64,000 nt of DNA from Pseudomonadota bacterium (lineage in GTDB: Bacteria; Pseudomonadota; Alphaproteobacteria; UBA2136; UBA6156). The stretch covers positions 39,750-103,749 of the forward strand of contig WGMN01000008.1 of assembly GCA_016125035.1 (NCBI GenBank), read 5' to 3'. A program made the translations under genes and the position numbers. Below the pieces are notes generated by a model. That model had not been told where the DNA came from and ran no database searches. It saw only the letters and a program-made list of their open reading frames with translations. Within the stretch, counting starts at the first letter, position 1; each line of letters starts with the position of its first letter. Shown here one piece after another: positions 19,136 through 27,403 of the stretch.

Positions 19136-19561
19136 CTATTCCTCGTCCTTGCCGAACCAGCGCTTAAACAAGCTTTTCTTCGGCTCCTCAGCTTTGGCGG
19201 CTGCGGCTTTATCCAGCTCTTCACGCACGTTGGGGTCGGCCACGGTGCCGGTCTGCTGCAGCAGCCACTGGTCGCCGGCGGGCACCTCCGCGGCGCTGCC
19301 GCTCACCGCCTGAGTGCCGGAAACTCCGGTTATCAACTCATGCGCTTCCATCGTCTGCTGGCGGTTCAGCATCGCCTCGTAATCACCTTTTCCGTCGCTG
19401 GGCGGGCGCAGCTGCATGTCGGGCGGCACCGCCAGGCTGGGGCCGTCAATCACCTGGGTTTCATCGGGCAAGGTGCGGCTCAGCAACGGCTTGCCGCCAC
19501 ATCCCGCCAGCGCGCTCATGGTTGTTAAGGCCGCCAATCCCAAAAGAATATTCGCCCGCAT
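19136..19561 (-). CDS. DUF3035-type lipoprotein
   Basis: 141 residues. The N-terminus ends in a lipobox LSALAGCGG type sequence (cleavage before Cys 21). The family hallmark is PDETQVIDGPSLAVPPDMQL followed by RPPSD. The C-terminus is charged (KKSLFKRWFGKDEE). In Alphaproteobacteria DUF3035 proteins are encoded between lspA and M16 peptidases, exactly as here, and some have been linked to the BAM outer-membrane assembly machine (BamF). It should be outer-membrane anchored. Confidence 0.88.
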   Translation of the reverse strand: MRANILLGLAALTTMSALAGCGGKPLLSRTLPDETQVIDGPSLAVPPDMQLRPPSDGKGDYEAMLNRQQTMEAHELITGVSGTQAVSGSAAEVPAGDQWLLQQTGTVADPNVREELDKAAAAKAEEPKKSLFKRWFGKDEE

Positions 19562-19564
19562 GTC

Positions 19565-20062
19565 TTACCCCTTTTTGTTAAAAAACGCGTCGAGCAACAG
19601 TAAGCCCACACCCACCGTGATGCAAGCATCCGCCACATTGAAGGTATAGGGGAACCACCCCTTCGGGCTCGCCAGGATAAAATCCACCACCGCGCCATGC
19701 ACCACCCGGTCGGCCAGGTTGCCCAGCGCGCCGCCGATCACCAGCCCCAACCCTGCCTGGTGCCAACACCAGCCGCCTTTTTCTCCCAGCCAGTGGATAA
19801 ACCACCCGCTCGCCGCCACCGCCACCACCCCCAAAAGCAGCGGCGCATATGGCACACCATCCAGCATGCTAAAGCTCATCCCGCGGTTCCAGGCGAAGAT
19901 CAACCCAAAGTCACCCGCCGCGCCGTGCATAAACCACAGCGGCAGCCACCCCGCCGCCGCCGCATGCAACGCCAACGCCTTGCTGGCGGCATCAGCCAGC
20001 AACGCCACCGCCGCCACCCCCAAACCCGGCAAACGCCGCCGCACATAACCTTGCTTTTTCAT
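19565..20062 (-). CDS. lspA: Lipoprotein signal peptidase II
   Basis: 165 residues from the ATG at 20062, which overlaps the upstream stop by 4 bp. Four membrane helices. The catalytic aspartates are in GALGNLADRVVHGAVVDFI and in FNVADACITVG; the FAWNRGMSFSML segment corresponds to the conserved Asn-x-Gly site. LspA removes signal peptides from diacylglyceryl-prolipoproteins, such as the DUF3035 protein encoded next. ileS-lspA linkage is widespread in bacteria. Confidence 0.96.
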   Translation of the reverse strand: MKKQGYVRRRLPGLGVAAVALLADAASKALALHAAAAGWLPLWFMHGAAGDFGLIFAWNRGMSFSMLDGVPYAPLLLGVVAVAASGWFIHWLGEKGGWCWHQAGLGLVIGGALGNLADRVVHGAVVDFILASPKGWFPYTFNVADACITVGVGLLLLDAFFNKKG

Positions 20063-20748
20063 ATCACCTCGTCCTCCACCACCTCTGGCTGATAAACCAG
20101 CGGCACTGCCCCTTCCCCCGGTTGCACCTCGGTGTAAATCTGCGCCATCGCCACCGTGCTCATGCGGTCCACCACCTGCATGGTCTCGGCGCTCCATTTG
20201 CCAAAATCATCCGCCAGCAACGCATCCAGGTCGCGCTCCAGCCCGCGCGTGGCCACATAAAAATTCTCGCCCAGCTCTTCCACGTAAGCATCATGGGCCT
20301 CGTCCAAAAGCACCATCGCAGTGGCCAACACTTCCAGCGCATTGTCGTCGTCCAAACCCACCGCCTCGCCCAACTCCTTCCATTCGTCCAGCATCTCTTC
20401 GTCCACCGGCAAGTCAAAGGTCAGGCCGTCACCGGCCTCATTCAACAAGGTCTGTGCTTCCACCAGCGCCCGCTCGGGGTGCCAACCGCTCAGCGTAAAC
20501 AATTCACCAATCTGGTAGTGCGGCATCAGCTCATCACCACGCGCATCGCGCAGCTGCACCACCACCAGGCGGCACTTATGCGTGCGCACCGCCATCAACC
20601 ATTTCCAATGCCAGTAGGCGTGCTCCATGGCCTCGCCCACTGCCATGCTCAGCTTGTCATCCTCGGCTTCTTCCCACCCTTTCAGGCAGGCCTCCAGCAC
20701 CTTGGCGGGCAAAAAGACTTCCTTGGTGTCCAGGTCTTTTTTGCTCAA
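20059..20748 (-). CDS. Unknown acidic protein between ileS and lspA
   Basis: 229 residues; not recognised. Strongly acidic and helix-rich, with no signal or membrane segment, so probably cytosolic. It starts at a TTG in the overlap TTGA (20745-20748) with the ileS stop and ends in an overlap with lspA, so it is translationally coupled to both. An internal ATG (MAVGEAMEH) would give a shorter protein. The usual order places lspA directly after ileS, so this gene is an addition. Confidence 0.75.
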   Translation of the reverse strand: MSKKDLDTKEVFLPAKVLEACLKGWEEAEDDKLSMAVGEAMEHAYWHWKWLMAVRTHKCRLVVVQLRDARGDELMPHYQIGELFTLSGWHPERALVEAQTLLNEAGDGLTFDLPVDEEMLDEWKELGEAVGLDDDNALEVLATAMVLLDEAHDAYVEELGENFYVATRGLERDLDALLADDFGKWSAETMQVVDRMSTVAMAQIYTEVQPGEGAVPLVYQPEVVEDEVI

Positions 20749-23700
20749 CGCGCCGGGCCTTGCTGGTTCATCGCTTCCTCACAGCGCAAGCATACGCCAG
20801 AGGCCTCCAACTTCCCATAATAACGCCAACACCGCGGGCACTTGTGACCAACGGCTCGGGTTGCCCTCACAACAATTTGTTCATTCTTACTATCAACAAC
20901 TTTCAGCCGAGAGACACCCATAACCGTCCGAAATTCTTCTTCATCCAGCAACCCGGCAGATTTACTCACGCGGGATACATCCATTTGCACTTCCACATCC
21001 GCTTCGGCATTCGGGCCAAAAATACCTTTTGCCCTTTGTGCCTCCAACTCAACGTTTATTCTGCTACGCGCCGTTGTATAAAAATGCCATCGTTTATCAA
21101 ATTCCTTATCGATTTCGTTTCCATCCACCTCCTCAAACCGCGCCAGGTGAACACACTCACTCTCCCCATACCGCTCACGCCAAACCTCATCGGTGGTGAA
21201 CGGCATCAGCGGCGCCAGATGCGTCGCCAACCCGCGCAAAATCTTCACCAGCACGCTCTGGCAAGCCCGCCGCACTTCCCCATCCTTCGGGTCGCAGTAG
21301 AGAACATCCTTGCGCACATCAAAGTAGAAGTTACTCAGCTCCACGCCGCAAAACTCATACAGCACGCGGTACCCCTTATGGAACTGGAACGCATCAAAAT
21401 GCCCACGCACCTCGCTCAGCACCTTGCCCAGCCGATGCAACATGTAGCTCTCCAGCTCCGGCAGATTCTCCAGCTTCACATCATCATCACTAAAGCCATG
21501 CAAATTCCCCAGCAACCAGCGGAAGGTATTCCTGAACCGCCGATAAGCCTCCGACATGGAATCCATGATCTGCGGGCTGTACCGGATATCCTCGCTGTAA
21601 TCACTGCTCGCCACCCACAAACGGATGATATCCATCCCATACTTGCCCAGCAGCTGGCCCGGCTCCACGCCGTTGCCCAGGCTCTTGGAAAACTTCCGCC
21701 CCTCGCCGTCCACCACAAACCCGCTGGTCACCACGCTCTCATAGGGCGCATCACCATAGTTGGCCACACTGGTCAGCAGGCTGGAGTGGAACCACCCGCG
21801 GTGCTGGTCACTGCCTTCCTGATACAGATCCGCCGGGCGCTTGCCATCCTCGCGGTGGAAGCGCTGGCCCGGCGCACTGTCCGCCCGCAGCACGTGCGCA
21901 TGCGTGGTGCCGCTGTCAAACCACACGTCCAGAATATCCTGCACATAGTCAAAATCACTGGCCTTCACACCATGCTTATCCAACCACCCATCGGGGAACA
22001 ATTCCTCCTTCCGCCCGCTCTCAATCCGGGTGTCCCACGCATCAATCCCCTCACGCTCAACCAACCCGGCAATGTGCTCCCACACCGCGGGGTCAACAAC
22101 AATCCCACCCCTCACCACCTTCTCATCACCGATCAGCGATAACCGATCACCGATCACCGTAATCGGCACCCCCCAAGCCCGCTGGCGGCTAATGCACCAA
22201 TCCGGCCGATGCTCGATCATGCTGCCAATGCGGTTGGCGCCATACTCCGGCACCCACTGCACGCCGCGCACGCCCTCGCGCGCATAGATCCTGTCCAAAC
22301 TGCTCTGCCGCAAATCCTTGCCGGTCTCGGGTATCTTCACCCCATCCAACGCAATGAACCACTGCTCCGTGGTGCGGTAGATCAACGGCTTCTTGCTACG
22401 CCAACTAATCGGATATTTGTGCACCAGCTCGGCACGGTGCAGCAACCTCCCGCTCGCCACCAATTCAGCAATAATCTCTTCCTGCGTCTTCCAAATGTCC
22501 TTGCCCGCAATCTCCACCCCCGTTAGCGGCAACTTCTCCACCCACGCCTCATACTTCCCGCTGCCATCCACCGGGCACACCAGCGGCAAATCAAACTGCT
22601 TCCCAATTTGGTAATCCTCCGGCCCATGCGCAGGCGCAATATGCACCAACCCCGTCCCCGCATCCGTGGTCACGTGGAAACCCTCCACCACCGGCTGCAT
22701 CACCCCCACATACAAAGGGTGTTCATACATCCAATCTGTTAACTGAGAGCCCTTGAGAGGGCTGCTCTCTTTACTTACCTGGAAACCCGTCTGTTTAATA
22801 AAGTCTGAGGCCAAGGCCTTGGCAACCCAAACCGTTCCACCAAGCTTGCGCGCCGCCGCCGTTTTTTCAAAACTTTCGGTGTCCTGCCGCGAAATCTCTA
22901 TGGGGTTCACCATCCCGGTCAGCCCCACATATTCCTCATCCGCCTTCACCGCCACCGCCCGGTTCGCCGGCAACGTCCAAGGCGTCGTCGTCCAGATAAC
23001 GAGGAACTCGTTATCCCCCGCGACCTCGCGACCCCGTTCCCCGCTACCCTTCTTCACCGGCAACCCCACATAAACCGCCGTACTCTTATGCTTTTCATCA
23101 TACTCAACCTCGGCTTCCGCCAGCGCGGTCTCCTCCACCGGCGCCCACAGCGTGCTGCGCAAGCCTTTGTAAACCAGGTTGCGCGCCACCATCTTGCCCA
23201 GCTCGCGCACAATCCCCGCCTCGTTGCCCGGCGCCATGGTCAAATACGGGTGGTCCCAGTCGCCCAACGCCCCAAAACGCTGCCATTCGCTCTTTTGCAC
23301 ATCCACCCATTTTTGCGCGTAGGCCCGGCAACGCGCGCGCAACTCGGCCTTGCTCACATCGCGCTTGGTCTTGCCCTCGGCGCGCAGGTCCTGCTCCACT
23401 TTCCATTCAATCGGCAACCCGTGGCAGTCCCAGCCCGGCGCATAGGGGCTGTCAAAGCCACCCATAAACTTGCTGCGCACCACAAAGTCCTTCAGCACGT
23501 AGGTCAGCACGTGCCCCATGTGGAAGTTCCCGTTGGCATAGGGCGGCCCCAGGTGAACAATATATTTTCCCGCCCCCTCTTCCAGCCGCCGCTCGCGCAA
23601 CCGCTCATAAACCTTGCCGTCCAGCCACCCGGCCACCCAGCCCGGCTCGCGCGCCGGCAGGTTGGCGCGCATGGCAAAATCGGTCACCGGCAACTGCAAC

Positions 23701-23759
23701 GTCTTGCCGTAATCGTTGCCCTGCGCCGCCGCGCCCTTCTTGTCCGACATTTCAGCCAT
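20745..23759 (-). CDS. ileS: Isoleucyl-tRNA synthetase
   Basis: 1004 residues, class Ia. PPYANGNFHMGHVL carries the HIGH motif and GRKFSKSLGNGVEP the KMSKS loop, here with Phe for Met. The editing domain has WTTTPWTLPANRAVAV. A C-terminal zinc knuckle, CPRCWRYYG...CLRCEEA, is present as in long bacterial IleRS. Short extra segments appear where tandem-like repeats fall: after WGVPI (22124-22158) and before the editing motif (near 22990-23045). It heads the ileS-lspA operon, with ribF upstream. Confidence 0.97.
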   Translation of the reverse strand: MAEMSDKKGAAAQGNDYGKTLQLPVTDFAMRANLPAREPGWVAGWLDGKVYERLRERRLEEGAGKYIVHLGPPYANGNFHMGHVLTYVLKDFVVRSKFMGGFDSPYAPGWDCHGLPIEWKVEQDLRAEGKTKRDVSKAELRARCRAYAQKWVDVQKSEWQRFGALGDWDHPYLTMAPGNEAGIVRELGKMVARNLVYKGLRSTLWAPVEETALAEAEVEYDEKHKSTAVYVGLPVKKGSGERGREVAGDNEFLVIWTTTPWTLPANRAVAVKADEEYVGLTGMVNPIEISRQDTESFEKTAAARKLGGTVWVAKALASDFIKQTGFQVSKESSPLKGSQLTDWMYEHPLYVGVMQPVVEGFHVTTDAGTGLVHIAPAHGPEDYQIGKQFDLPLVCPVDGSGKYEAWVEKLPLTGVEIAGKDIWKTQEEIIAELVASGRLLHRAELVHKYPISWRSKKPLIYRTTEQWFIALDGVKIPETGKDLRQSSLDRIYAREGVRGVQWVPEYGANRIGSMIEHRPDWCISRQRAWGVPITVIGDRLSLIGDEKVVRGGIVVDPAVWEHIAGLVEREGIDAWDTRIESGRKEELFPDGWLDKHGVKASDFDYVQDILDVWFDSGTTHAHVLRADSAPGQRFHREDGKRPADLYQEGSDQHRGWFHSSLLTSVANYGDAPYESVVTSGFVVDGEGRKFSKSLGNGVEPGQLLGKYGMDIIRLWVASSDYSEDIRYSPQIMDSMSEAYRRFRNTFRWLLGNLHGFSDDDVKLENLPELESYMLHRLGKVLSEVRGHFDAFQFHKGYRVLYEFCGVELSNFYFDVRKDVLYCDPKDGEVRRACQSVLVKILRGLATHLAPLMPFTTDEVWRERYGESECVHLARFEEVDGNEIDKEFDKRWHFYTTARSRINVELEAQRAKGIFGPNAEADVEVQMDVSRVSKSAGLLDEEEFRTVMGVSRLKVVDSKNEQIVVRATRAVGHKCPRCWRYYGKLEASGVCLRCEEAMNQQGPAR
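22124..22158. repeat. Heptamer array GATCACC inside ileS
   Basis: Five 7-bp units on the plus strand: CATCACC, GATCAGC, GATAACC, GATCACC, GATCACC. In ileS (minus strand) it encodes the segment TVIGDRLSLIGDE after WGVPI, where orthologues have variable loop sequence. An unmutated third unit would put TGA in frame; the observed GGTTATC reads TTA instead. Confidence 0.82.
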
Positions 23760-23908
23760 GCTAAATCGCTAACCCCTTCAAATCCCCAAAATTCGTAAAA
23801 ATCAGGGGCCACCCTATCCAAAAACCCTTCCCCCCACAAGCGCCGCCTTGTATAATCCTTGGGCAAGGTAAAGAGTGCCACCGCGTCAACATCAGGGAGT
23901 TTACTTCC

Positions 23909-24094
23909 ATGTCTGCGCACAAGCCCGCTTCCGAACATACGGGTGTCTCTCCGCCCAGGGTCTCCGTCCACCAGGCCGGATTTCTGGCTAAAAGCTCCAT
24001 CCTTCAACTCCAAGAACAGGTCGCCAACGGCAACCAAGCCGCCACCCTTGAACTCAAGGAAATCACACGGCTGGTCTGCCCTCCGGCAGCCTGA
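23909..24094 (+). CDS. Small unknown protein (61 aa)
   Basis: 61 residues starting MSAHKPASEHTGVSPP and ending ITRLVCPPAA; not recognised. Support comes from AGGGAG 9 nt before the ATG and a consensus TATAAT at 23851-23856 about 55 bp upstream. The C-terminal half could form an amphipathic helix. It is antisense-oriented between ribF and ileS, where related genomes would carry the rest of ribF. A second small frame follows 14 bp later. Confidence 0.5.
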   Translation: MSAHKPASEHTGVSPPRVSVHQAGFLAKSSILQLQEQVANGNQAATLELKEITRLVCPPAA

Positions 24095-24108
24095 ATAAGG
24101 ACTATCCC

Positions 24109-24243
24109 ATGCCAAATTCGGCAGAAGATATAATCGAAACGACGCCTCACCGTCGGTGGCCCCGTGCAATCTCGCACAAAGCCCCGACGGTGTTCGCGCG
24201 CCCAAGCCCGGCAGAATTCTTAAGTCTAATTACCAACAACTAA
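24109..24243 (+). CDS. Small unknown protein (44 aa)
   Basis: 44 residues starting MPNSAEDIIETTPHRRW and ending LSLITNN. An AAGGA at 24097-24101 lies 7 nt before the ATG, and the gene closely follows the 61-residue frame, suggesting a two-gene unit. The last codons and the stop are made by the TAATTAC array at 24227-24254, which also ends ribF on the other strand. No homologue recognised. Confidence 0.4.
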   Translation: MPNSAEDIIETTPHRRWPRAISHKAPTVFARPSPAEFLSLITNN

Positions 24244-24254
24244 TTACCAATAAC
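24227..24254. repeat. 14-bp (2x7) tandem repeat at the ribF 3' end
   Basis: TAATTACCAACAAC is followed directly by TAATTACCAATAAC, one difference in 14 bp; each is made of two heptamers. AT-rich within GC-rich coding DNA. It provides the stop codon of the shortened ribF (24240-24242) on the minus strand and of the 44-residue frame on the plus strand. Confidence 0.88.
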
Positions 24255-24758
24255 TTCTTCCCGCAACCGCCCGCTGCTCACCACCCCGCCGCCATCGCGC
24301 ACCAACCCCACCGAGGCCACCTCAAAGCGCCCGTCCTTGCGTAACGTCGCCACATCGCCGCTGGCGCGGTACCCAAAGCGGAAGTTCTCACCCACCACCA
24401 CCATCTTCGCATCCAGCCAACCCACCAGCACGCGCTCAATAAACTCCGCCGGCAACCACGCCGCCACGCTCAGGTCAAAATCCACAATCGCCACGCCGTC
24501 GGCACCGGCCTGGCCCAGCAACCTCACTTTTTCATCCTCGGGGGTCAGGCGCAGCAATTTCTGTTCGGGCATCAGCACCGCGCGCGGATGCGGCTCAAAG
24601 GTCAACGCCACCACCGGCAACGCCCGCAGCGTTCCGCCTTCTTTTGCCGCCTGCAGCACCGCTTTATGCCCCGCGTGCACCCCATCAAAGTTGCCAATCG
24701 CCACCACACTGCCGCTTTTCGCCGCTTTTTGCCGGGGGTATCTCAAGGTCCAAACCAT
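24240..24758 (-). CDS. ribF: FAD synthetase domain of RibF, riboflavin kinase domain missing
   Basis: 172 residues. The FMN adenylyltransferase domain is intact up to its end: VVAIGNFDGVHAGHKAVL, LTFEPHPRAVL, VVGENFRFGYRASGD and VSSGRLRE (the ISSTxIR motif). Bifunctional RibF is normally about 300 residues with a C-terminal riboflavin kinase domain. Here the frame ends right after the SSGRLREE motif, in a heptamer repeat. No kinase motifs (GFPTAN) were seen in any minus frame between here and ileS. Either the kinase is encoded elsewhere or the gene has been truncated. Confidence 0.88.
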   Translation of the reverse strand: MVWTLRYPRQKAAKSGSVVAIGNFDGVHAGHKAVLQAAKEGGTLRALPVVALTFEPHPRAVLMPEQKLLRLTPEDEKVRLLGQAGADGVAIVDFDLSVAAWLPAEFIERVLVGWLDAKMVVVGENFRFGYRASGDVATLRKDGRFEVASVGLVRDGGGVVSSGRLREEVIGN

Positions 24759-24829
24759 GCGCTAAGGGGTACCACAGCGCCAACCCTCTTGCCAACGCCG
24801 CCTCATTCCGGCATACCGCCCCCGCCAGT

Positions 24830-24914
24830 GCCGGTGTGGTGAAATTGGTAGACGCGCCGGACTCAAAATCCGGAGGGGAAACCCGTGTCGGTTCGAGTCC
24901 GACCACCGGCACCA
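24830..24914 (+). tRNA. tRNA-Leu (anticodon CAA)
   Basis: Acceptor stem GCCGGTG pairs with CACCGGC, followed by A and an encoded CCA. The anticodon arm CCGGA CTCAAAA TCCGG gives CAA, reading UUG. A long variable arm (AGGGGAAACCCGT) marks a class II tRNA, as expected for leucine. The T arm has GGTTCGAGTCC. Confidence 0.96.
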
Positions 24915-24925
24915 CTTTGTAATTA

Positions 24926-26152
24926 TTAAGCAACCTCCAGCCTGTCCGCCTTACGCAACTGGGGGAACATCCGCATCCACAGCCCCGCCACCAGCAGCGT
25001 TCCCACACCGCCCAACACCACCGCGGGCACGGTGCCCAGCAGGGCGGCGGTCACCCCGCTTTCAAACTCACCCAACTGGTTAGAGGTGCCAATAAACACA
25101 AAATTCACCGAGGTCACCCTCCCCCGCACCTCATCAGGGGTATTCAGCTGCACCAACGTACCCCGCACCACCACGCTCACCACGTCCGCCGCGCCCAGCA
25201 CCGCCAGCGCCAGTAGGGAAAGGGGGAACCACTGCGAAAGGCCAAACACCACCGTCGCCAGCCCAAACAACGCCACCGCGCCGAACATCTTCAACCCGGC
25301 ATGGCGCCGCAAGGGGTAGCGGGCCAACACCAGCGCCGTCAACAGGGCACCCAGGGCAGGCGCCGCGCGCAGCATGCCAAGCCCGCTCGGGCCCACGTGC
25401 AAAATATCATGCGCAAACACCGGCAGCAGCGCTGTGGCGCCGCCCAGCAGCACGGCGAACATATCCAGCGAAATCGCCCCCAGCACCATCTCATGGTTCC
25501 ATATGTACTTAAAGCCGGAGGCCATGGAGCGCAAACTCACCGGCGCCCTCGCCCCCGCCGCACGCCGCACTTTAATGCTGGTCAAAAACACTGCCGCCAG
25601 GGCGTAGCACACCGCCACGGTGGCATAGGCCTCTGCCGCCCCCCACAGGTACAAAAAGCCGCCCAACGCCGGGCCGGCAATGGTGGCGGTCTGCGTGGCG
25701 CTGGCGCTCAACGCCAAGGCCTGCGGCAACTCACCCGGCGTCACAATGCCCGGCAGCAGCGCCATACTGGCCGGACGCTCAAAAGCCCGAGCCACCCCCA
25801 CCAGCGCCACCACTACCAGCACGGCGGTTACATTCACCCAACCCCCTCCATTGGCCAGCGCCAACACAAATACCGCCACGGCTACAATCACCTGGCAGGT
25901 GCGCGCCACCAGCCTGCGGTCAAAGTTGTCGGCCACGTGGCCTGCGGGCATGGTGGCCAGCAGCAGGGGCAAAAACTGCACCAGCCCCACCATGCCCAGC
26001 ATAAAGGTGCTGTGCGTCAGGGCGTAGACCTGCCAGCCCACCACCACCCCCAGCATCTGGTAACTGCCGATAGAGAACAACACCCCCAACCAGTAGCAGA
26101 TGAAGTCCGGGTTGTGCCGCAACTTGGCTTTGGTCTGTAGTGCGCTGTCCAT
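24926..26152 (-). CDS. MFS transporter, EntS-like (MFS_3)
   Basis: 408 residues from the ATG at 26152, which has AAGGA 5 nt upstream; a longer frame to 26179 lacks this. Twelve helices. PAGHVADNFDRRLVART is the loop 2-3 MFS signature, and RPASMALLPGIVTPGELPQA and NTPDEVRGRVTSVN are typical of the EntS/MFS_3 group, which exports siderophores or drugs. It stands alone, converging on tRNA-Leu. Confidence 0.85.
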   Translation of the reverse strand: MDSALQTKAKLRHNPDFICYWLGVLFSIGSYQMLGVVVGWQVYALTHSTFMLGMVGLVQFLPLLLATMPAGHVADNFDRRLVARTCQVIVAVAVFVLALANGGGWVNVTAVLVVVALVGVARAFERPASMALLPGIVTPGELPQALALSASATQTATIAGPALGGFLYLWGAAEAYATVAVCYALAAVFLTSIKVRRAAGARAPVSLRSMASGFKYIWNHEMVLGAISLDMFAVLLGGATALLPVFAHDILHVGPSGLGMLRAAPALGALLTALVLARYPLRRHAGLKMFGAVALFGLATVVFGLSQWFPLSLLALAVLGAADVVSVVVRGTLVQLNTPDEVRGRVTSVNFVFIGTSNQLGEFESGVTAALLGTVPAVVLGGVGTLLVAGLWMRMFPQLRKADRLEVA

Positions 26153-26189
26153 GGCTGTCCTTTTTGGGGGGTTAACCACCGCCCTTTAC

Positions 26190-26418
26190 CAGAAGTCCCC
26201 CTCCGGCGCCATGGCCATGGGCACGGCGTGGGCGCCCACCTGATTCCAACGCAAAAAGAACGGTTTATGCAAAAATACCACACAGGTCACACTGCTGTGT
26301 CTTTCAGGTCTTCCCAAACCCGCCAGGGCCCGCTAGTCTCCCATCCATCGGCGCCTCCTCCCCCCCCCCACCCCTCGGCGCCGACCCTCTTCAAGCCCGC
26401 CACCCCGGCGGGCTTTTT
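26190..26418 (+). ncRNA. Candidate small RNA ending in a strong terminator
   Basis: The 305-bp gap between the MFS gene and hslO has no convincing gene. It ends with an intrinsic terminator: GCCCGCC (26395-26401) pairing with GGCGGGC (26407-26413) and then TTTTTC. Upstream are an inverted pair TCGGCGCC/GGCGCCGA flanking a C-run and a self-complementary CCATGGCCATGG. A terminator on the plus strand with no gene before it suggests a short non-coding transcript. The 5' end is a guess. Confidence 0.35.
26393..26418 (+). terminator. Intrinsic terminator upstream of hslO
   Basis: Seven G-C pairs (GCCCGCC/GGCGGGC) around ACCCC, followed by TTTTTCTTT. It is oriented with the plus strand and lies 40 bp before hslO, so it would end a transcript from the gap or attenuate hslO. 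Confidence 0.85.
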
Positions 26419-26457
26419 CTTTGGCAAACGCTGCCCAAGCTGATAAACCTCCCGGCC

Positions 26458-27303
26458 ATGAACACCCTCCTGCCCTTCTCCTTCGCCAACCTGCCGGTGC
26501 GCGGCCGCCTGCTGCAACTGCAAGGCCTTACCCAGCACGTGCCTTCCTTTAACCAGGCCAACCAGGCCTGCGCGCAAACCCTGGCCGAGCTCCTCGCCGC
26601 CGCCGCACTCATCGCGCATGACGCCAAACACACCCTCGCCGTTTCGCTGCAGATCCAGCATCCGGCACTGGGCGTGCTGGTGTTCGCACACTCCAGCAAC
26701 CGCGGCAGCCTCAAGGCCTATGCCAACGCCGCGGCGCAGGTCACGCCGTTTTCCCAGCTCTCCAAGGTGGAAGGCGGCATCTTCGCCGTCACCATGGAGC
26801 CCGAGAACCTCGAGAACCGCTACCAGTCGCTCATCCCCCTCACCAAGCCCTCAGCGGCAGAGAGCCTGGCCGACTACTTCGCCACCTCGGTGCAAACCGC
26901 CACTTATTTCGTGGTGTTCGCCAACGCGCAACGCGCCTTCGCCCTCATGCTGCAATCCCTCCCGCATGAAAAAACCAACGAAGATGACTGGACCCGCCTC
27001 GGCCTGCTCAGCAAAACCCTCAGCGCGGAAGAAGTGCTGGCAGAAGACCTCAACCCTCAGTCTCTGCTGGAAAAACTCTTCGCAGAAGACGACCTCACGC
27101 TCTACCCGGCAGAAAATCCCACCTTCGTGCAAGAAGACCCGCGCCCGCGCATGCTCGCCGCACTGTCCTCGCTGCCCAGGGCAGAACTCACCGAGCTGAT
27201 GTCCCAGGGCACCGTCACCCTCACCGACAACACCACCGGCCAAACCATCACCTTCACGCCTGAAGAACTCGCCCACCTCGCCGACGACACCGGCACGCAA
27301 TAA
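26458..27303 (+). CDS. hslO: Hsp33-family chaperone lacking the redox cysteines
   Basis: 281 residues, the normal length of Hsp33. The N-terminal domain matches the family (VRGRLLQL near residue 13, LLAAAALIAHDAKHTLAVS, GSLKAYANA, VEGGIFAVTMEPENLENRYQS). The C-terminal zinc switch is altered: where homologues have a CxC before RERM-like residues this has FVQEDPRPRM, and the CxxC position reads TDNTTGQT. The only cysteine is near residue 40. It may be a constitutively folded or redox-insensitive chaperone. Terminator 40 bp upstream. Confidence 0.88.
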   Translation: MNTLLPFSFANLPVRGRLLQLQGLTQHVPSFNQANQACAQTLAELLAAAALIAHDAKHTLAVSLQIQHPALGVLVFAHSSNRGSLKAYANAAAQVTPFSQLSKVEGGIFAVTMEPENLENRYQSLIPLTKPSAAESLADYFATSVQTATYFVVFANAQRAFALMLQSLPHEKTNEDDWTRLGLLSKTLSAEEVLAEDLNPQSLLEKLFAEDDLTLYPAENPTFVQEDPRPRMLAALSSLPRAELTELMSQGTVTLTDNTTGQTITFTPEELAHLADDTGTQ

Positions 27304-27403
27304 CGCGGCAACCGGCCACCACGGGGGCGTATGGGCCACACCCCCTCCCCCCAACGGGCCTCGGTGGGTTGAAACCTTACAACCAAGCCCGCACAATCCC
27401 CCC

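Noticed and set aside
24240-24900. FMN riboswitch near ribF
   Set aside because: No conserved FMN-aptamer segments were seen upstream of ribF; the upstream sequence is a short gap followed by tRNA-Leu.
26228-26443. 71-codon plus-strand frame before hslO
   Set aside because: Proline-rich composition reflects a C-run, no ribosome-binding site is seen, and it runs through the terminator at 26393-26418.
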